A stretch of DNA of 64,000 nucleotides from Acinetobacter bereziniae LMG 1003 = CIP 70.12 (GCF_000368925.1 NZ_KB849755.1:1023324-1087323), one strand, 5' to 3'. Positions 27,321 to 37,104 are shown, counted from the stretch's first letter. Notes: generated from the letters alone by a model not told the origin. Made by a program: numbers and translations.

Positions 27321-27609
27321 GACTCACCTCAAGGATTAATCTAAAAATAACAAGTTCCAAAAAAGAACTTAAAAGTTAAAATAGTGAGCATGTTCTCACC
27401 TGTCAATCAGTTGAATGCCTGATCAACAGAGATTGTCCTTAAATGATAGCGCTGTTCCTATAAAGATAAACCGAATAGGGTCAAATGACATTGAGTCAAA
27501 CATATCGTACTCACAGGCTTAATAGATTCTTCAATATCAAGATTAAAAAAGTGGAATAATATCTGATAAATCACATAAAATTGTTGATCTGTAAATATCA
27601 TCATCCCCC

Positions 27610-28252
27610 TGCTTACTGATACAAGTGATTTAATGTCAATCATTCATACCCAATAAACTTTATGCTTTTGATATAAAATTTTAGCAGCTTTTGCTGATTC
27701 ATTGATTTTGCACTTTTGAATCCTAGATCATCTTTCTATTTTGAGGTGATATGGATAACGCTATATTCAATTGGATCTAGGATCATCTATTTAAACTTTA
27801 GATGTGAGGCGAGACAATCAAAGTTGAATATCACTCAATAACTGATGTTACGCACTTGATTTAAATTAAGTAGGTGAAAAAGAAAAAACTAAATTTACAC
27901 GACGGAGTCTTACATCCAAAGTTTAAATTTATGGAATAGCCTTCGGCTCGAGGTACTTTTGTTTTGGCATGAGGAGCGAAGCTCCGCAAGGGCAACCATC
28001 TTGCGCAGCGGTATCGCTGCTCACCGCAGAACTCGTTTACTATCGTCAAAATATTCAAAGTTTCCCAGAAACTTTACTTATTAGAAGGAGTCCTGACTCA
28101 AGCAATTGCGGATGACGTTTTCGCGTATCCACATTCTTCTAGCTCCAAAATTTAATTTTAGAGTTACTGCGTAACATCAGTCAATAATATATATATCATT
28201 GATTTTATTATTAATAAAAATTATATTTTACTATTGAATTTTTCAACAGATT
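27610..28252. repeat. Dispersed intergenic repeat, copy 3 (interrupted by a 339-bp element)
   Basis: The flanks 27610-27841 and 28181-28252 align with copy 2 (TACAAGTGATTT, CACTTTTGAATCCTAGAT, ATATCACTCAATAA ... ATCATTGATTTTATT, TTTTTCAACAGATTGA). The element 27842-28180 sits inside it. With the rest of 27321-28349, this 1-kb gap contains no credible gene. Confidence 0.65.
27842..28180. mobile_element. 339-bp MITE-like element with 7-bp target duplication
   Basis: Perfect 13-bp terminal inverted repeats CTGATGTTACGCA (27842-27854) and TGCGTAACATCAG (28168-28180), flanked by TCAATAA on both sides (27835-27841, 28181-28187). No transposase. The inside has several small palindromes (GAGCGAAGCTC, GCAGCGGTATCGCTGC) and higher GC than its surroundings. 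It is a non-autonomous element to be moved by a related full-length IS elsewhere. Confidence 0.85.
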
Positions 28253-28349
28253 GAATAGCGAGCTAAAATCATTTCAAAATCAGCATCGCTATTCAGGAGT
28301 GAGGCAAAAGTTTTTAGAGATAAATTGTATATTTATTCAACAATAACGA

Positions 28350-29306
28350 TTATGGCAAATCCAATTCAGCTCTCATTTTCAAAGTTTTTAACAATGCTTG
28401 ATTGCGAAGCAATTGCAGATTTTTACCTCCTAAACTATTCACAAAGTGCTGAGTCGCATCATCAAGCATCTCGATTTTTTCTTCAGTCAATGTATAGGGT
28501 TTCATATCAGCCCACCATTCTGACATTGGCTCACCTAAATGATGCATCGCCGCTTTAAATCCTTGTTGGTTTGCCAGTTGCATATTCAGATATGGACCAA
28601 AGATTGCCCAACGTAATCCAGGTCCATTGGTGATTGCGGTATCAATATCTTCTGCACTGCACACCCCTTCAGAAACCAAATAAAATGCTTCTCTCCAAAT
28701 CGCAGACTGTAAGCGGTTCGCAACATGTCCTTTGACTTCCTTTTGGATCAAAATCGGCTTTTTACCCAATGATTGATAAAACTCAAAAGCATCCTGTATA
28801 TACTTTGTATGTGTTTTCTCGCCACCAATAATCTCTACAAGCGGTAATAGATGGGGCGGGTTAAAAGGATGTCCCAAAACAATTCGTTCTGGATAAACAC
28901 AATCTTGCTGAATATCCGATATTTTTAAACCAGATGAACTGGACGCGATTATGGTATCTTCTGGACAATTTTGTGTGAGTTGCACATATAGTTGTTTTTT
29001 TAGATCAATTCGTTCTGGACCATTTTCTTGGATAAAGTCGGCATCTTTAACTGCATCTGCAATATTTTGATAAAACCTTAAATTGTTCAAAAGCCCTGTA
29101 ATATAACTTTCCGAATCACCCTGTTTGTGTTCTTCTAATTCAAATAGATCAAGTAAGTAGCTTTGAACTCGTGTCGTTAAATTGAGTTCTGCATCGGCAG
29201 CTGGATCAAATGCACTGACCTGAAATCCTTTACTCAGATAAAAAGCAGCCCAACTTGCACCAATTACACCCGTACCGATAATGGCAACTTTATTGACTGA
29301 TTTCAT
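28350..29306 (-). CDS. 3-hydroxyacyl-CoA / L-carnitine dehydrogenase family enzyme
   Basis: 318 aa. N-terminal Rossmann NAD-binding motif GTGVIGASWA with Asp at the end of the second strand (FDP, NAD preference). Then HPFNPPHLLPLVEIIGG, the catalytic-His motif of the 3-hydroxyacyl-CoA dehydrogenase superfamily, and a C-terminal helical dimerisation domain. The length and the WAIFGPYLN motif fit L-carnitine dehydrogenase-like or L-gulonate dehydrogenase-like members. It oxidises a 3-hydroxy acid to a 3-keto acid. It lies in the bdhA-GntP-scoAB cluster, so a 3-hydroxy acid of carnitine or butyrate type is plausible. The exact substrate is not fixed. Confidence 0.75.
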   Translation of the reverse strand: MKSVNKVAIIGTGVIGASWAAFYLSKGFQVSAFDPAADAELNLTTRVQSYLLDLFELEEHKQGDSESYITGLLNNLRFYQNIADAVKDADFIQENGPERIDLKKQLYVQLTQNCPEDTIIASSSSGLKISDIQQDCVYPERIVLGHPFNPPHLLPLVEIIGGEKTHTKYIQDAFEFYQSLGKKPILIQKEVKGHVANRLQSAIWREAFYLVSEGVCSAEDIDTAITNGPGLRWAIFGPYLNMQLANQQGFKAAMHHLGEPMSEWWADMKPYTLTEEKIEMLDDATQHFVNSLGGKNLQLLRNQALLKTLKMRAELDLP

Positions 29307-29507
29307 ATATACACTTCCTCTTATCCTTGAAAAATGTGGGAAATATCTTGATATTTAATAGTGAAAAATAATGCTTTTATAACGGCAAGACTCACTCAAA
29401 TTTGTGGAGGAATTCGTCCTCCACAAATAATGATGATGAATAAGCAGATCTTTCCGCAGCGATATCAACGGCTAGAATGGATAATTATGATTGGATGAAT
29501 ATTGACA

Positions 29508-30293
29508 CTATTGCGCTGTATAACCGCCATCCATCACCACAGCTTGCCCCGTGACGCCTGCTGCTTTTTCACTGGCTAGAAAAATTGCATAATCTGCGAT
29601 TTCTTCAACATTCAGTAATCGTTTTTGTGGCACCATAGCTAAAATAACGTCCTCAAGTGCGCTTGTTTCACTGACATTACGCGTTTTTGCCAAATCTTTT
29701 ATTTGACCACGGACCAAGGGTGTATCTACATAACCCGGACATAATGCATTGACGGTAATACCATCTCGTGCAGACTCTAAAGCTGCCACTTTCGTTAAAC
29801 CAATCACGCCATGTTTCGCGCTGTTATAACCTGCTTTTCCAGCAAAGCCGATTAGACCATTGATCGAAGCCATATTGATAATACGACCATACTTTTGTGC
29901 TTTCATGATTGGAAATACATGTTTAATTCCAATAAAAGAACCCACCAACATTACATTTAACAACTTTTGATAAATATCTGTTGGGAACTCTTCGATTGAA
30001 GCAACATGCTGAAAACCAGCATTGTTAATCAGAATGTCTAAACGCCCATAGGTCTTTTGCGTTAACTCAATCGCTGCAGCATAAGCATCTTCATTGGAAA
30101 CATCACAAGGCGCAGATAAAGCGTCAAATCCATCCTTTTGTAAAGCAAAAACGGCTTCATTGCATTTATCCGCATTCATATCCGAAATGACGACTTTTGC
30201 ACCTTCAAGTGCGAACTTTTTAGCGATTTCAAGCCCAATACCACTTGCTGAACCTGTGATAAATGCAACCTTATCTTTGAGAAGTTGACTCAT
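29508..30293 (-). CDS. bdhA: 3-hydroxybutyrate dehydrogenase (SDR family)
   Basis: 261 aa from ATG 30291-30293, chosen because AGGGAG stands 6 nt upstream; a longer frame runs into the permease gene. Classic SDR features: TGSASGIG cofactor loop, NNAG, catalytic Ser and YNSAK (YxxxK). The length and motifs ALCPGYVDTPLVRGQI and DGGYTAQ are those of D-3-hydroxybutyrate dehydrogenase. It oxidises 3-hydroxybutyrate to acetoacetate with NAD+. The GntP-type permease lies upstream on the same strand and the CoA-transferase genes are close, which completes the route to acetoacetyl-CoA. Confidence 0.85.
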   Translation of the reverse strand: MSQLLKDKVAFITGSASGIGLEIAKKFALEGAKVVISDMNADKCNEAVFALQKDGFDALSAPCDVSNEDAYAAAIELTQKTYGRLDILINNAGFQHVASIEEFPTDIYQKLLNVMLVGSFIGIKHVFPIMKAQKYGRIINMASINGLIGFAGKAGYNSAKHGVIGLTKVAALESARDGITVNALCPGYVDTPLVRGQIKDLAKTRNVSETSALEDVILAMVPQKRLLNVEEIADYAIFLASEKAAGVTGQAVVMDGGYTAQ

Positions 30294-30327
30294 GTTTGAC
30301 TCCCTGTGTTGCTTCTTCAATATAAAC

Positions 30328-31752
30328 TTAGACAATACCAAACCATGTAAATGCTGCAATCGCAACAAACACCGCAATGGTTTTAATGATCGTAATGGCA
30401 AAAATATCTTTATACGATTGTTTATGAGTAAGCCCTGTTACGGCAAGTAAAGTAATGACTGCGCCATTATGAGGTAAGGTGTCCATACCTCCTGAAGCCA
30501 TTGCGACGATACGATGCATCACCTCAGCAGGAATTCCCATTGCAGCGATTGCTGCATTGTACTGATCAGCCATTGCGCTCAACGCAATACTCATACCGCC
30601 TGAGGCTGAACCTGTAATCCCTGCTAAAACAGTGGTCGTAACTGCACCATTGACCAATGGATTGGTAAAAGTATGTCCCAAAGCATGACTAATCACTGCA
30701 AAACCTGGCAATGCTGCAATGATGGCACCGAAACCGTACTCAGATGCAGTATTCATCACCGCAAGTAAAGAGCCACCAATACTTGCATTGACCCCTTCTT
30801 TAAAACTGGTGGATACACGGCGGTAATCAAACATAATGGCGGTAATAATACCCACGATTAATGCTAAACCGACCGCCCAAATCGCCGATGTTTTAGCGAC
30901 ATCCACAGTATAGTTCGCCAGTCCAATTGCATTAAAATCAAAGCCGTTCGGGTACCATTGTTTAATCGCGGTGGATAAATATTTATTCATCACAGCCACC
31001 AAAATCAATGGGACAAATGCCATAAATTGGCGTAGTCCAGAACCATTATCCTGTTGTTGAGATTGACTTTCGAATTGTTGTAATTCAGCCTCAGTCAATG
31101 TAATACCAGAAGTAAATCCATCACCATTGCGTGCAGCAACACGGCGACGCCATTCCAAATAACTTAAACCGACACCCAAAACAAAAATTGCCCCAATAAT
31201 TCCTAAAAAAGGTGCGGCATAAATATTGGTTCCGAAAAATGTAGTTGGAATAACATTCTGAATCTGAGGTGTGCCCGGTAAGGCATCCATCGTAAACGAG
31301 AAAGCACCTAGTGCAATTGTGCCTGGAATCAAACGTTTTGGAATATTGGCTTGTCTAAACAATTGGTTTGCAAACGGATAGACTGCAAAAACCACCACAA
31401 ACAAACTTACACCACTATAGGTGAGAATCGCGCCTAGAAGCACAACGGTCAACATGGCATTTTTGGAGCCAATGAGCTCGACAATGGTTTTGGCAATTGA
31501 TTCTGCAATACCAGACATTTCAACAACTTTACCGAAAATTGCCCCAAGTAAAAAAACCAGGAAATAATCTTTAATAAAGCCCACCATTTTTGGCATAAAC
31601 ACACCAGAATAAAATGGTAAAACGTTGGCTGGATTGATCAGTAAGACGGCAAATAAGGCACAAATCGGTGCCATGAGAATCACAGAAAATCCTCTGTAAG
31701 CGGTATACATCAACAGCCCGAGAGAAAGCAAAATTATACCCAGTTCCCACAT
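30328..31752 (-). CDS. GntP-family permease, probably for hydroxy acids
   Basis: 474 aa with about 12-14 hydrophobic helices and no signal peptide. It shows the GntP family wording (GVSLFVVVFAVYPFA, GTIALGAFSFTMDALPGTPQIQN, ITGSASGGMSIALSAM, GGMDTLPHNGAVITLLAVTGL). GntP members carry gluconate and other hydroxy acids with protons. Next to bdhA and a ketoacid CoA-transferase, 3-hydroxybutyrate or a similar acid is the best guess. It starts the minus-strand operon permease-bdhA and stops 35 bp before bdhA. The 597-bp gap upstream separates it from the LysR gene. Confidence 0.85.
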   Translation of the reverse strand: MWELGIILLSLGLLMYTAYRGFSVILMAPICALFAVLLINPANVLPFYSGVFMPKMVGFIKDYFLVFLLGAIFGKVVEMSGIAESIAKTIVELIGSKNAMLTVVLLGAILTYSGVSLFVVVFAVYPFANQLFRQANIPKRLIPGTIALGAFSFTMDALPGTPQIQNVIPTTFFGTNIYAAPFLGIIGAIFVLGVGLSYLEWRRRVAARNGDGFTSGITLTEAELQQFESQSQQQDNGSGLRQFMAFVPLILVAVMNKYLSTAIKQWYPNGFDFNAIGLANYTVDVAKTSAIWAVGLALIVGIITAIMFDYRRVSTSFKEGVNASIGGSLLAVMNTASEYGFGAIIAALPGFAVISHALGHTFTNPLVNGAVTTTVLAGITGSASGGMSIALSAMADQYNAAIAAMGIPAEVMHRIVAMASGGMDTLPHNGAVITLLAVTGLTHKQSYKDIFAITIIKTIAVFVAIAAFTWFGIV

Positions 31753-32349
31753 ATCTTTTACTCCGTCCTTAAAGCATATATGTCTAAATCCACCTTGTTT
31801 TTTATTTCAAATCATCACAAGGCAGTCCCATCCATTGATATGAATGAGTTATTCAATAAATAAAAATGGATAGTTAGAAAAATTAATTTTCATCAATACA
31901 TTGAGCATTTATAAATCATCCAGATTTATAAATTGGAATATCCATATCCAAATTATCAATAAAACTATAATCCAAATTTTTAGGGATATTATTTGAAAAT
32001 ATTTATCAGTTAATATGAAAAGCTCATAAATTGAAGCAGATTTATTTTTGTGTTGACTTAATGGGTACTGATATAAAAAAACAAAGTGATGATTTTCAAG
32101 ATCATTCATGAAAAAGTAGCCCATTCATTCTTTTACAAATTCAAGATTAGCTTGGTTTATCCATACACAATCAATATTTACTCACATAAAAATTAACTTA
32201 AACCATTAATAAAATTGAAATTTTATTAATGGATTGAACTCAGCTGATTGAGTAAACACAATATAATTTAAGTGCTTAAATGATTGGTTATACGATCAAA
32301 GATTCTGAGTTTAGCGTATCATAGTGCTAAAGATCAGTGAGGTAGAGTT
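31753..32349. promoter_or_regulatory. Divergent control region permease operon / LysR
   Basis: About 600 bp, AT-rich, between the minus-strand permease operon and the plus-strand LysR gene. LysR binding sites (T-N11-A) would be expected here, but none stands out enough to place. A 71-codon minus-strand ORF (31909-32124) with a hydrophobic end is present and is not supported as a gene. Confidence 0.35.
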
Positions 32350-33231
32350 ATGACACTCAAACAATTAAAAGCATTTTTAGTCCTTGCCCGCACATTAAAC
32401 TATGCCAATGCTGCCAATGAGCTTTGTTTGAGTCAATCCGCTTTAAGTTTAAGTATCAAAAGCTTAGAAGATGAACTTGGCGGAAAACTGTTTAAACGCA
32501 ATACCCGTCGTGTCGATCTTACTGCGGAAGGAAATGCTTTAATCCCATTTGCCAAAAAGCTTTTAGCCAATTGGGAAGACATGGAAAGAGACGTTAAACA
32601 ACGTTTTAAGCTGCATCGAGGGACACTCAATATTGCCTCTATGCCTTTCGCAACACATGCTATTTTACCCGCAGTACTCAACGAATTTAACAAGCATCAT
32701 CCCAATATCAATTTTTCAATCCATGATATTCCCAATGAAAAAATTATTGAAAAAGTACAAGAAGGTATTTTTGAACTTGGTATTTGCTTTGAACCTCAAC
32801 ACAATGATCAATTAATTTTTAAACCCTTCTTCAATGAAGATTTTTTGGCATTACTTCCTAAAGACCATGTACTCGCCAAACATCAATCAGTAACATGGCA
32901 AGAATTATGTTCGTATCCCTTTATAACACTACAAAAACCTTCAATCATTCGACATGTGGTTGAAGAAAAATGTGCTCAGAATGATTTAATTTTGGATTTA
33001 AAAATCGAGTGTCATCAAATCAGTTCTCTTTCCCATTTTGTGGCTTTTGGCATGGGTGTCAGTGCAATTCCACGGCATTTTCAAAATTATATCGACAAAG
33101 AAAATAACCTATTGATTGAAATTGAAGATGGACAAGTCAATCTTCCTGTAGGCGTGATTTATAAAAAAGACTTTGAACTCTCCAATATCTCCTCTCAATT
33201 TATCGAAACCTTGTTGGCATATCAGTTTTAA
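32350..33231 (+). CDS. LysR-type transcriptional regulator
   Basis: 293 aa. N-terminal winged HTH (LKQLKAFLVLARTLNYANAA, SQSALSLSIKSLEDELGGKLF) and a C-terminal type 2 periplasmic-binding-like sensor domain. It sits between the permease-bdhA operon (divergent) and scoAB (same strand, 142 bp downstream), so it probably controls the uptake and breakdown of the hydroxy/keto acid handled by these genes. The inducer is unknown. Confidence 0.88.
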   Translation: MTLKQLKAFLVLARTLNYANAANELCLSQSALSLSIKSLEDELGGKLFKRNTRRVDLTAEGNALIPFAKKLLANWEDMERDVKQRFKLHRGTLNIASMPFATHAILPAVLNEFNKHHPNINFSIHDIPNEKIIEKVQEGIFELGICFEPQHNDQLIFKPFFNEDFLALLPKDHVLAKHQSVTWQELCSYPFITLQKPSIIRHVVEEKCAQNDLILDLKIECHQISSLSHFVAFGMGVSAIPRHFQNYIDKENNLLIEIEDGQVNLPVGVIYKKDFELSNISSQFIETLLAYQF

Positions 33232-33373
33232 AGCTTCCTGCAAATCAATAAAATTCAATGTTTTTAACGAAAAATTAATGAGTTTTTCTCATTGAACATT
33301 TGAAAGAATCAATTTCTAAAATCATTTATGCAGTGCTAATAATAAAGGCTCTAAAGGACATAGAGTTAAAACG

Positions 33374-34075
33374 ATGAACAAAGTTGTCGCGAGTGCGCAT
33401 GAAGCTTTAGCTGATGTAGTTGCAAACAATCAGACCTTTGCTGTGGGCGGATTTGGATTATGTGGAATCCCAGAAGCATTAATTGATGCCTTAAAAGAAA
33501 CGGGCGTAACAGGTTTAACCTGCATTTCAAACAATGCTGGCGTTGATGATTTTGGTCTAGGCAAACTTTTACAAACCAAACAAATTAAAAAAATGATTTC
33601 ATCCTATGTGGGTGAAAATAAAGAATTTGAACGTCAATATCTGAATGGTGAACTTGAAGTTGAACTGACTCCTCAAGGGACATTGGCGGAAAAATTACGT
33701 GCTGGCGGTGCAGGCATTCCTGCATTTTTTACCCAAACAGGTGTAGGTACACTGGTTGCAGAAGGAAAAGAAGTTCGTAATTTTGCTGGCAAAGACTATA
33801 TCCTTGAACATGCCTTGATTGCAGATATTGCCTTGATAAAAGCTTACAAAGCAGATAAAGCGGGTAATCTGATTTTCCGTAAAACAGCACGTAACTTTAA
33901 TCCAGAATGCGCCATGGCAGGAAAATTGACCATCGTTGAGGTTGAGGAAATTGTTGAAATTGGTGAACTAGATCCTGATTCAATTCATCTACCAGGCATC
34001 TATGTCAGTCGTATCATCTTGAATGCACAACCTGAAAAACGAATCGAACAATTGACATTGAAGACGGAGGCTTAA
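33374..34075 (+). CDS. scoA: 3-oxoacid (succinyl-CoA:3-ketoacid) CoA-transferase subunit A
   Basis: 233 aa. Family I CoA-transferase alpha subunit: GGFGLCGIPEALIDAL near the start, ISNNAGVDDFGLG, GGAGIPAFFTQTGVGT, ARNFNPECAMAG. With subunit B it moves CoA from succinyl-CoA to acetoacetate or a similar 3-keto acid, forming acetoacetyl-CoA. It ends 2 nt before scoB starts, so the genes are coupled. The metabolic partner is bdhA on the other side of the LysR gene. Confidence 0.88.
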   Translation: MNKVVASAHEALADVVANNQTFAVGGFGLCGIPEALIDALKETGVTGLTCISNNAGVDDFGLGKLLQTKQIKKMISSYVGENKEFERQYLNGELEVELTPQGTLAEKLRAGGAGIPAFFTQTGVGTLVAEGKEVRNFAGKDYILEHALIADIALIKAYKADKAGNLIFRKTARNFNPECAMAGKLTIVEVEEIVEIGELDPDSIHLPGIYVSRIILNAQPEKRIEQLTLKTEA

Positions 34076-34077
34076 TC

Positions 34078-34725
34078 ATGGCTTGGACGCGTAATGAAAT
34101 GGCTGAGCGAGCTGCTCAAGAACTTGAAGATGGTTTTTATGTCAACCTAGGTATCGGATTGCCGACACTGGTTGCAAACTATATTCCTGAGCATATCGAT
34201 GTCTGGCTACAATCTGAAAATGGTTTATTGGGAATAGATGAATTTCCAACTCAAGAAACTGTAGATGCGGATTTAATCAATGCAGGCAAACAAACCGTCA
34301 CTGCACGTCAAGGTGCTGCATTTTTCTCTAGTGCTGAATCTTTTGCCATGATCCGTGGTGGTAAAGTGAATATTGCCATATTGGGTTCAATGGAAGTTTC
34401 TGAAAAAGGTGATTTAGCCAACTGGATGATTCCTGGTAAGAAAGTCAAAGGAATGGGAGGTGCAATGGATTTGGTTGCTGGTGTTCAAAAAGTTGTGGTT
34501 TTGATGGAACACTGTGCCAAAGACGGTAGCCCCAAAATTGTCCCAGAGTGTTCACTGCCACTTACGGGCAGATTGGTTGTCAACCGCATCATCACTGATC
34601 TAGGTGTTATGGATATTACGCCACAAGGCGTTAAATTGGTTGAACTGGCTAAAGATGTCAGCTTAGAGCAAATTCAGTCTGCGACAGGTGTAAGCTTGAT
34701 TACAAGCGAGCTTCAAGTTTCTTGA
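34078..34725 (+). CDS. scoB: 3-oxoacid CoA-transferase subunit B
   Basis: 215 aa. Family I CoA-transferase beta subunit with the catalytic glutamate in SENGLLG (Glu47), preceded by NLGIGLPTLVANYIP. The C-terminal part contains GGAMDLVAG and SLPLTGRLVVNRIITDLGVMDI. It forms the heterodimeric or heterotetrameric enzyme with ScoA. A rho-independent terminator follows directly (34735-34760), closing the two-gene unit. Confidence 0.9.
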   Translation: MAWTRNEMAERAAQELEDGFYVNLGIGLPTLVANYIPEHIDVWLQSENGLLGIDEFPTQETVDADLINAGKQTVTARQGAAFFSSAESFAMIRGGKVNIAILGSMEVSEKGDLANWMIPGKKVKGMGGAMDLVAGVQKVVVLMEHCAKDGSPKIVPECSLPLTGRLVVNRIITDLGVMDITPQGVKLVELAKDVSLEQIQSATGVSLITSELQVS

Positions 34726-34734
34726 TCAAAAAAA

Positions 34735-34760
34735 GAGCTGAAATCATTTTCAGCTCTTTT
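34735..34760 (+). terminator. Terminator after scoAB
   Basis: GAGCTGAAA / TTTCAGCTC hairpin with a short loop, followed by TTTT. It is 9 nt after the scoB stop. Confidence 0.85.
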
Positions 34761-34809
34761 GCTCTTGTTTCGAACAAGTTAATTCACAATACGAAAATCT
34801 GCTGTCAAA

Positions 34810-35433
34810 CTAGTTTTGACCATTATTGCCCCATTTTAAATAAGCTTCACGCTGACTTAAACGTTCATAATAATTTTGAACATACGGAAAATCTATTTTT
34901 TCAAATGGTGTTAAGTACCAACGCTGTACAGACAAGCCAATCACAATGTCCGCTAAAGAAAAGTTTTGCCCTGTGACATAAGACCCTGTTTTTTCTAATT
35001 GTTGATCAAGGATCTGCATATGTTTACTCCAAGCCTGAATACTTTGCTCTACCCGCTCTAAATCTTGATGTAGAGGTGAATGACGAACCAAATGCATCAG
35101 GGCATATGTCCAGCTGTTGTTCAATTCAATCCCCTGCCAATCAATCCACTGATCCACTTCAGCACGTTGTTTGGCATCCAAAGGATAAAGGTGTTGTCCA
35201 TTATATTGATTGGCTAAATATCGAATGATCGAGTTGGATTGCCACAACACAAAATCCTCATCGATTAAAACAGGAATGGTCGCATTGGGATTCAGCTTTA
35301 AAAATGCGGTTTCTTGAGTGGATTGAAAGCCACGCCCCCAATCTTCACGCTCATAAGAAATATTGAGTTCATCACACAGCCAAAGTAATTTTCTGACATT
35401 GATTGAATCAGCTCTTCCAAGAATTTTTATCAC
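34810..35433 (-). CDS. Glutathione S-transferase family protein
   Basis: 207 aa from a GTG at 35431-35433, preferred to the ATG at 35451 because AGGAG sits 7 nt before the GTG and the family usually starts I-K-I-L-G-R. Thioredoxin-fold N-terminal domain (LGRADSINVRKLLWLCDEL, TIPVLIDEDFVLWQSNSIIRYLA: the cis-Pro and the Ser-65-type gamma-glutamyl site), all-helical C-terminal domain with the SLADIVIGLSVQRW N-cap region. Role: conjugation or reduction with glutathione; substrate unknown. It converges on scoAB. Confidence 0.85.
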   Translation of the reverse strand: MIKILGRADSINVRKLLWLCDELNISYEREDWGRGFQSTQETAFLKLNPNATIPVLIDEDFVLWQSNSIIRYLANQYNGQHLYPLDAKQRAEVDQWIDWQGIELNNSWTYALMHLVRHSPLHQDLERVEQSIQAWSKHMQILDQQLEKTGSYVTGQNFSLADIVIGLSVQRWYLTPFEKIDFPYVQNYYERLSQREAYLKWGNNGQN

Positions 35434-35838
35434 AAACCATCTCCTATCCAATGCAAATAATATAGCTGAAAATGATGAGAAACATCTGTGTTGAAGATCA
35501 CATGATCATAAAAATATGATTAAAAAAAATCGTGATATAAATCTTAAAAATAAATATGCAGCAATAAGACTAATTCATTCAACTTATTGTCATCTGAGAA
35601 TTAAAGAAATGAGATATATAAAGCGTTTTAAAATAAAACTTATCTAAAAACAAATGCTTCATACAGTCAAATTAAAGTGTAAGCATACATCTATAATCAA
35701 TGGGTCATTGATACTAAATCATGTGATCATTCAATTGAGTAAATAAATGATGCCCAAATGTAGCTAAAAAGTATTTTTATCTAATATTGTCCTTCACAAA
35801 CAATACAATGACCTATCCGAGATTTTGAGGTTGTACTT
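35434..35838. other. Intergenic region, divergent promoters
   Basis: About 400 bp of AT-rich DNA between the GST gene and the mechanosensitive channel gene, which are divergent. It should hold both promoters. No repeat, ORF or operator recognised. Confidence 0.35.
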
Positions 35839-37104
35839 TTGGATAACTTTGCTTTTTTTAAAAATATTCAGGAATGGTCTGATCAGTATCCGTGGTTAGA
35901 AATGCTGACATCATTGTCCATTTTGCTTTTTTTCGCATTTTTAGCAAATTTTATTGCAAAACAAGTCGTTGTTCGGGGTATACGTAAACTCATTTCAAAA
36001 ATGAAGTTTGCCTATAGTGAAATTTTCTCTGAACACAGTGTGATTCGAAGAGTGGCAAACATTGTCCCAGCGATTGTTATTTTAAATGGGATTAGCACAG
36101 TTCCGCATTTGTCTGTAAAAGTTGTCAGTCTCGTACAAATGGCATCACAAGCATTTATCTTCCTCACGATTGCCCTTGCACTCAGTGAACTTCTCAACGT
36201 TTTTAACTTATTTTATCAACGTAACCCAAAGTCACTTAATAAACCTATCAAAGGTTATCTTCAGCTGATCAAACTGATCGTATTTATCGTCTGTGGTTTA
36301 CTGGTATTGGGTACATTCCTGAAGAAAGACGTATTTACTCTGCTGGCAGGTTTTGGTGCTATGGCAGCAGTATTGTTATTGGTTTTCCAAAATACCATTC
36401 TTTCTTTGGTCGCGTCCGTACAAATTTCTTCTTATGACATGGTACGTATAGGTGACTGGATTGAAATGCCTTCACTCAATGCCGATGGTGATGTGATTGA
36501 CATGTCGCTACATACCATCACTGTGCAAAATTTTGATAAAACCTTTACTACGATTCCGACCAATAAATTGGTGACGGATACCTTTAGAAACTGGCGCGGT
36601 ATGAAGTTATTGGGTGCAAGACGGATCAAGCGATCTATCTTTATTGACCAAACCAGTATTCACTTCATTACTCAGGAAGAACAACAGAAATTAAAAGCTT
36701 TCTTATTGCTGGATCAATATCTGGACAATAAGCAATCTGAGCTAGAGACTTTTAATCAGCAGTTTGAAAATCAGTCGATCTATAATCAACGTCGCCTGAC
36801 CAATATCGGAACCTTTCGGGCTTATGTTGAGTTTTATCTAAAACAACATTCAGGTATTGCAAAAAACCAATCGCTGATCATTCGTCAGTTGCAGCCAACC
36901 AGTGAAGGCATACCGCTTGAAATCTACGCATTTGCCAATACAACGGTATGGAATGACTATGAAGCAATTCAATCTGATATTTTTGACCATTTGATGGCAA
37001 TTATTCCTGAATTTGGCTTAAGAATTTATCAAGCACCTTCTGGTTCTGATTTACGTTCATTAGCCAGCCATTCATCCGACAATACCATTAAACATCTATC
37101 GTGA
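35839..37104 (+). CDS. Mechanosensitive channel, MscS family (YbdG-like)
   Basis: 421 aa from a TTG start with GAGG upstream. Five hydrophobic helices (about residues 20-40, 68-88, 100-120, 140-160, 165-185), the last being the pore helix (LLAGFGAMAAVLLLVFQNTILSLVASVQI). Then the MscS beta-domain (GDWIEMPSLNADGDVIDMSLHTITVQNFDKTFTTIPTNKL) and a long C-terminal alpha/beta part. Size and layout match the YbdG/MscM miniconductance type, which protects cells against osmotic downshock. It stands alone, next to the island junction. Confidence 0.85.
   Translation: MDNFAFFKNIQEWSDQYPWLEMLTSLSILLFFAFLANFIAKQVVVRGIRKLISKMKFAYSEIFSEHSVIRRVANIVPAIVILNGISTVPHLSVKVVSLVQMASQAFIFLTIALALSELLNVFNLFYQRNPKSLNKPIKGYLQLIKLIVFIVCGLLVLGTFLKKDVFTLLAGFGAMAAVLLLVFQNTILSLVASVQISSYDMVRIGDWIEMPSLNADGDVIDMSLHTITVQNFDKTFTTIPTNKLVTDTFRNWRGMKLLGARRIKRSIFIDQTSIHFITQEEQQKLKAFLLLDQYLDNKQSELETFNQQFENQSIYNQRRLTNIGTFRAYVEFYLKQHSGIAKNQSLIIRQLQPTSEGIPLEIYAFANTTVWNDYEAIQSDIFDHLMAIIPEFGLRIYQAPSGSDLRSLASHSSDNTIKHLS

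Noticed and set aside
27861..28058. 65-codon minus-strand ORF
   Set aside because: It is entirely inside the 339-bp MITE-like element and is explained by its palindromes.
31909..32124. 71-codon minus-strand ORF with a hydrophobic end
   Set aside because: No ribosome-binding site, unusual composition, and it lies in a control region; the hydrophobic stretch is what AT-rich DNA gives by chance.
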